Of a stretch of 23,899 nt of DNA, positions 19,477 to 23,899 are shown piece by piece. The stretch is from NCBI GenBank assembly GCA_025201705.1, contig MU617091.1, positions 1-23,899 of the forward strand, in the 5' to 3' direction. The position numbers and the translations under genes are program-made. The notes beneath the pieces were generated by a model. It made no database searches and was not told the origin of the DNA. It saw only the letters and a list, made by a program, of their open reading frames with translations. The first letter of the stretch is position 1. Each line of letters begins with the position of its first letter. This DNA comes from Dissophora ornata (Eukaryota > Mortierellomycota > Mortierellomycetes > Mortierellales > Mortierellaceae).

Positions 19477-19881
19477 CGGAGCCGGTTTTCGCTAGCCGTC
19501 CGGAGGACTGTAGGTTGCAGATCCGCCGCAGACCCAAGAAGAAGAACCCGCTACGAGACCAGGGATTGTTGGTGGGATGTGCACGAATACATGTCCAACC
19601 CAGATACTCGAATCGGCTCTAATAAATTGGTTGATATGCACATCAAAGCTCGCGTGGGTCTGTGGTAGCAGCAGACGGTTGATCCCGACATTGACATGGG
19701 TTATGAACACCACCCGCGGTCAAAGGCTACATGGACAAGGATGGACGCACATGCGAGGGAGATGAGAAGATGCTGCACCTCCCCAACAGAGAACGAACAC
19801 ATCCCCCGACGAAAAGACATTTTGAGGCACTTCGGCGCACTAACTGCATGTCATGTAGCTCCAATCCCTCCCCAGCAGTGA
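19477..19881 (+). pseudogene. Unrecognised ORF with an in-frame TAG
   Basis: The plus strand is open for 135 codons except for TAG at 19666-19668. Before it the protein reads MSNPDTRIGSNKLVDMHIKA from the ATG at 19591; after it QQTVDPDIDMGYEHHPRSKA and onward. The composition on both sides is protein-like and continuous. The 3' part runs into the first copy of a 137-bp repeat. No family recognised, and no start or splice sites can be fixed. Probably a transposon or gene scrap. Confidence 0.35.
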
Positions 19882-20037
19882 AGAAATACACCCCCTGGGT
19901 GAGAAGATGCTGTACCTCCCCAACACAGAACAGGCACACACCCCGACGAAAAGATATTTCGAGGTACTTCGAGGTACTAACTGCATGTCATGCAACTCTA
20001 ATCCCTCCCAGCGGAGATAAAAAAGGCGCCCTAACAG
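19764..20037 (+). repeat. 137-bp tandem duplication, two copies
   Basis: GAGAAGATGCTG starts copy 1 at 19764 and copy 2 at 19901. Landmarks such as CCCCGACGAAAAGA and TAACTGCATGTCATG recur at exactly 137 bp, so no indels separate the copies over most of the unit. Because 137 is not a multiple of three, the two copies give similar peptides (RRCCTSPT...PRRKDI) in different plus-strand frames. Confidence 0.9.
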
Positions 20038-20072
20038 TGTAATAGAGAAAAAGTCCTCCACACTTCCTCAAC

Positions 20073-20365
20073 ATGAAGAACTCCAAGAAGGCTGGGTGTA
20101 GCCCCTGTACATCAGTTGGTACCTGCTCTATGACTCCCAAGTGTGACAGCAATTACGATGCGGTAGGCATGTTCGTATAGCTATTGAATACGAGAGCGAG
20201 GGAGTCAGGTGCGAGTTCCGGCAGCAGGAAGGTAATTACCCGGGTGACTACGTCTGTCGCTGCTTTCGAACCTTCTCATCTCTTAAAGCGATGAAGGGCC
20301 ACATCCTTAGGTGCCCGGATATCGCGGTTGCCAGTCGGGATATGCAGATATCTATCAAACCGTGA
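20073..20365 (+). pseudogene. Small Cys-rich, zinc-finger-like ORF in two frames
   Basis: An ATG at 20073 opens a 35-codon frame with five Cys (GCSPCTSVGTC, PKC), ending at 20180. A second frame, open from 20147 to the TGA at 20365, holds YVCRCFRTFSSLKAMKGHIL followed by RC. This resembles a C2H2/C2HC finger with a hydrophobic core, as found at the N-terminus of some fungal transposases. A one-base shift would join the two. Function and family are not known; it may be a transposon remnant. Confidence 0.35.
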
Positions 20366-20513
20366 AAAAAGTGTTGATAACACCACGAACACGCTTGAAA
20401 CAATGTCGAGCTACAGCGGGTAAACTGTGGAAAGCCTCCTTGAATCCGTTTCCAAAGATCTGCAGGAACTGCAATTCCTGGTAGGAAAAACTTATACTGG
20501 CATGTAGTTTACC

Positions 20514-20541
20514 CTCTCTTTCTCTCTCTCTCTCTCTCTCT
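20514..20541 (+). repeat. (CT)n microsatellite
   Basis: About 28 bases of CT repeat with one T insertion, in non-coding DNA downstream of the RhoGAP gene. Confidence 0.85.
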
Positions 20542-20785
20542 AGCACATGTGTGTTTTCGAGAGTCATGATATTTGCCGAGGAGCTACTATGGGGGGTGTT
20601 AAGCAATATAACATGGCTGCAATAAGGTTTTCTAGTATTCAAATGCACTCATGCTTGTCCTAATTACAATTAACTTTATCAGAAACATTAGAAAGTCATT
20701 GGATCGGAGTAAAGTATGCACACGACACAGTTTCATTCCTCCTTGGCGCTTTTCTTTCTTTTGCTACGCCCGGAATGTGGGGTCC

Positions 20786-20805
20786 TTTTTTTTTTTTTTT
20801 TTTTT
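20786..20805 (+). repeat. T20 homopolymer
   Basis: Twenty T followed by ATTATTATT, 90 bp beyond the RhoGAP stop codon (poly-A on the gene's strand). It may lie in the 3' UTR. Confidence 0.85.
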
Positions 20806-20895
20806 ATTATTATTTCACGGCATGAGTTTTGGGTTTGCTTTGCATATGCTTTGGGGAGTTTTTTTGTCAAAAATTTGTCTGCTACTATGCTACTA

Positions 20896-21023
20896 TTACA
20901 ACACAATCATAAGTCCTTCCAGAGACGGGAGTTCGAGTTGGGGTGCGCCCGACGCGCTCTTGTGAGAAAACTCTGGTACGTGGGTGACATCCTCCATGTC
21001 TGCCACTGCCTCCTTCTCGGCCC

Positions 21024-21058
<35 letters not shown>

Positions 21059-23899
21059 TCTTCTTCTTCTTCATCATCATCATCTTCTTCTTCTTCATCT
21101 TCTTTGGGAAGTTCTTCTGCTACTGAACCATCCGTCTCTGTCGGAAGCAACGATTCAGCTTCAATAGTGATATTAATGGTAGGAGTGGTTGCTGGGTATG
21201 TGGCAGTTGCCGCCTTTGTCGTCGTTCCTGCCTCTGTCTCTGGCAGACATGACACTGCTGATGACAGGACTGGATCTTGGATATGCAGGGGTATAGCCGA
21301 TGGTGGTGATGATGATGACAGCTGTGGGAGTGGTGATGGAAGTGCATTGGTCGGTATCAGTGTCGGTGAAAACGCCATTGTGGGCGACGCGATCAATGCT
21401 TCAAACGCCAGCTCCTTGGCATTCATCGCTGGAGAAGAGACAGTGGAGAGAGCTGTCGTATCTGTACATGGGATCGATCCAGAAGAGCCCGAAACGTTCG
21501 AAGCTGTCTCATCGTCCTCTTGCCCCTTGACCGCCAATTCCTCCCTCAGCAGCGCCGCTGTCATGAGTTTGGCCTCCTCATCCTCTGCAGAGACGGCGGC
21601 CAGGCACGATTCAACGGGAGCAGCAACGATAATGGGGGAGTACTGATGGTCGTTGGGCATGCTCTGAGTGAATGCGGGTCCGGTCGCGGTAGATACAGGA
21701 AGAGCTAATGCCGCCTTGGCGATTTCCTGAGCGGGGGTGGGTACTGGCTGTTCGCCATTCAGGCGCTGGTATTCGGGAATCTGAGAGTCATCGGTCCATT
21801 CCTGAACACTATAATCAAACTCTTGCAAGAGACCTCCCCAAACAATCTGCAGGCCCAACTCTCTGTTCTCGGCAGTGTCGGCAGGGTCGTAATAGCCACC
21901 CAGGAGTGCTTTAAAGAGAACGCTACCGATAGTGAGCGTGGGTGCGAAGACGACACCCAGATTCGAAACATTCATCTTTGTCTTCTCTGAATGGGCGGCG
22001 ATCCGTGAGAGATGGTGACAGAGGAAGGACAGCACAACATAGTTAGGGCGCGGTAGACGGATAAGGATTCCACGTAGGCTGTGGCACACCTGGCGGTCAG
22101 TCGAGATGACGGACTGGAACTGCTCCAAAAAGACGGCAGAAAGGAGAGGCGTGGGCACTAGATGACGACAATACATTCCTGTTTAGAATAGAAGACACAA
22201 AGCAGCCCATGCGCGTAGGCAAGAAAGATACAGGCATGAGGCGCTTGCTGACTTACATTCACGAAGATACAGCTTGAGGAGTGTGGCAATGTCGTTGGGG
22301 TCGATGGCATCCATGGCCAGGAGATTGTAGTCCTTGCCGGTATCGAATATCTTTTTCAGCTTCTGTACACTTGCATGGCTTCCGGGAACACTATTGTTTC
22401 GGTTAAAGGTAAGCCGCAAGGCAGGCTGTTTGCGTTAGCTCGTCATCTTCTGATTCCATTATTTCTGGACTGGTTAAACATAGTGCGTGGTAACACAGAA
22501 AATTGAAGAGCGACGAGAGCGACAAGACAATCTTCCCTCCATTGTACAACTTGCTGTGTGGTGTTTCTGTGTTGCTTTGCGCGGGCGGGTGGTTACAGGT
22601 CAGCGAGTACTTACCGAAAGAGACCGACTTCATCGACGCCCTTGGCCTCGAGATACTCGGCACAGCGGTAGAGGACAGCGGGGACCATGGGCGTACCTGG
22701 GATGTGAGACATGCGGACAGCATCCTCGAGACTGGCGCCAAAGATAGGACTAGCGGCAATATCCTTTGCGCCGTAGGTCGGCTCCGAATCTAAACAGGTT
22801 ATGTCATGCACATAGTGGCAAAGGAACAAAGAAAGGAACAAAAGAAGCAGCGTGAGTGGGCATGACAAACAAAAAGTGGGGGAGGAGAGAGGGTGCGGGC
22901 GCAAGATACACACACAGCACAACAAGAAGAGGCACGACAACGGAAGATGATGCACTGTCATTGAGCATACGGCATAACATCGGATGGCATCGCACACCAT
23001 CACACATCATTGCATGATATCGCATCACAAAACAGCTCATAAAATATTTGTCTCCCCCCTGTTCTGTTCTCATCCTGCCTAGGTCTCTGGAGCAACGCTG
23101 CATCGATATATCATTTATACGACCGCAGATATACGTGCATCAACGTCGTGCCTAGACAGACTCACGATGGTGGATCTGTCAGGTGTAGCGATGGATGTCC
23201 TTTTCTTGCTATCTCCTCTCCCTCTCCTCTCCCTCTCCCTCTCCGCCTTGGCACAACGTTTGATTTGGTCTGATATTTGATTTGTGCCTGATTAATTGCC
23301 AATAAACACGGGAACCAGCCAAAGGCACAAAAACTTACTCTTCCGGAGACGGCCCCAATTCTTCTTCGATAGCATCTCCGCGCCCTTCGATCGCCACGAG
23401 ACCATCGAGTTGACCGATGACGACGACGACGCCACCTTCTCTGAGGGTTTGCCAAAACCAAGGTCTGCGCTCTTCTTCCAGGAATTGCTGCTGTTACTGC
23501 TGTTGTTGCTGCTACTGCTGCTGCTATGGCTGTGCAGGGTGTTCTGCAGTTTTTTGAACGGGTTCGAGAAGCCCGAGGGTCGTGGCGGGGCCATGACCTG
23601 AGACCGGCCCTCGTTATCTTGGGACGAGGTCGAGGATGAGCTGCTGTGGGTAGGGGCAGAGCTAGATAAGAGGTGCAGAGAGGTTGTTGAGCGGGATGCA
23701 AAGCTCATCAGTTGGGCAGCAATCGAGCCTCTTCTCGGGGTCGACTGTGGGGGCTCCAGACTCTTGTTTTTCATGATATTGATGGGCAGGGGCTTGAAAT
23801 TGCTGGAAGAGGAGAGGGCGGGCGAGGGTGATGTGGACGAGGAAGCAGAGGTGGGCAAGGGAGGGGAAGGCGAGGCAGGCGCTTGCTGGTGGGTGTTTG
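20896..23899 (-). CDS. RhoGAP domain protein, 4 exons visible, 5' end beyond window
   Basis: Exons read as >23899-23339, 22789-22615, 22390-22257 and 22157-20896. Donors are GTAAGT, GTAAGT and GTAAGT; acceptors TTTAG, AATAG and CTAG; phases 1, 2 and 1 all match. The first visible exon is Ser-rich and disordered and open to the window edge. The RhoGAP fold follows: LEDAVRMSHIPGTPMVP, the arginine finger GLFRVPG (its Arg codon is split by the second intron), LRELPTPLLS, and KMNVSNLGVVFAPTL with the helix-F Asn. It should stimulate GTP hydrolysis on a Rho-family GTPase at the cell cortex; the target is unknown. The C-terminus is long, low-complexity, with a run of more than 15 Glu, and ends in TAA. 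No break seen. Confidence 0.95.
21024..21103 (+). repeat. TTC trinucleotide tract coding the poly-Glu run of the RhoGAP
   Basis: Nearly pure TTC with a few CTC and CAT units. On the minus strand it gives GAA/GAG/GAT, an acidic Glu/Asp run near the RhoGAP C-terminus. Length polymorphism between strains is likely. On the plus strand it produces a false poly-Ser ORF. Confidence 0.9.

Noticed and set aside
19470..19525. tRNA-like stretch with GGTTGCAGATCC
   Set aside because: No acceptor stem pairing, no A box, and the anticodon arm cannot form a seven-base loop.
5157..19881. Nuclear code in which TAG encodes an amino acid
   Set aside because: The NLR and other frames here also end at TAG, a TGA interruption is present too, and frameshifted neighbours show that the region is decaying.
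20984..21646. 220-codon plus-strand ORF with a long Ser run
   Set aside because: Antisense of the RhoGAP poly-Glu and acidic tail; the minus-strand frame is the one joined to the RhoGAP domain by matching splice phases.
1..23899. CRISPR array, rRNA gene or prokaryotic operon signals
   Set aside because: No regularly spaced repeats with unique spacers, no rRNA core motifs and no ribosome-binding-site pattern; the genes are spliced.

Overview
The window is nuclear DNA of a filamentous fungus. It has spliced protein genes with short GT-AG introns, one intron with a TACTAAC-type branch site, a nuclear tRNA-Glu with internal A and B boxes, Helitron and MITE remnants, and a large NACHT-WD40 NLR. 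The domain order of the NLR and the style of the other proteins resemble Mortierellomycota (Mortierella and relatives). That placement is from memory of the family, not from a search.

Layout. The left edge (1-2974) is core: the first exon of a Cdc42/Rac-type GTPase leaving the window on the minus strand, then a complete four-exon gene for the pyruvate dehydrogenase E1 alpha subunit on the plus strand. The right edge (20896-23899) is also core: a four-exon RhoGAP gene on the minus strand, cut at its 5' end by the window border. Both edges are free of stops and frameshifts.

The 18 kb between them is an accessory island. From left to right it holds: a divergent pair of broken, unrecognised genes (4060-4681 minus, 5157-5502 plus) separated by a four-copy tandem repeat; a 363-bp MITE-like element; a truncated Helitron tail; a 5.5-kb NLR gene (6606-12079 minus) with ten near-identical 42-residue WD40 units and two in-frame TAG codons; a second Helitron tail pointing the opposite way; a WD/beta-propeller gene with four frameshifts; a small unknown gene with one frameshift; a diverged ~422-bp duplication; an enolase scrap; an intact tRNA-Glu; a 137-bp tandem duplication inside a broken ORF; and a small zinc-finger-like ORF.

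How it fits together. The intact ORFs at both ends, and the 1162-codon ORF inside the NLR, argue against sequencing error as the source of the breaks. The island therefore looks like a decaying, repeat-rich segment between conserved genes, with the NLR as its most intact and fastest-evolving member. A cell-polarity GTPase and a RhoGAP occur at opposite ends; this may be coincidence. Several exons here are too short or lack a start codon and would be missed by a plain ORF scan.
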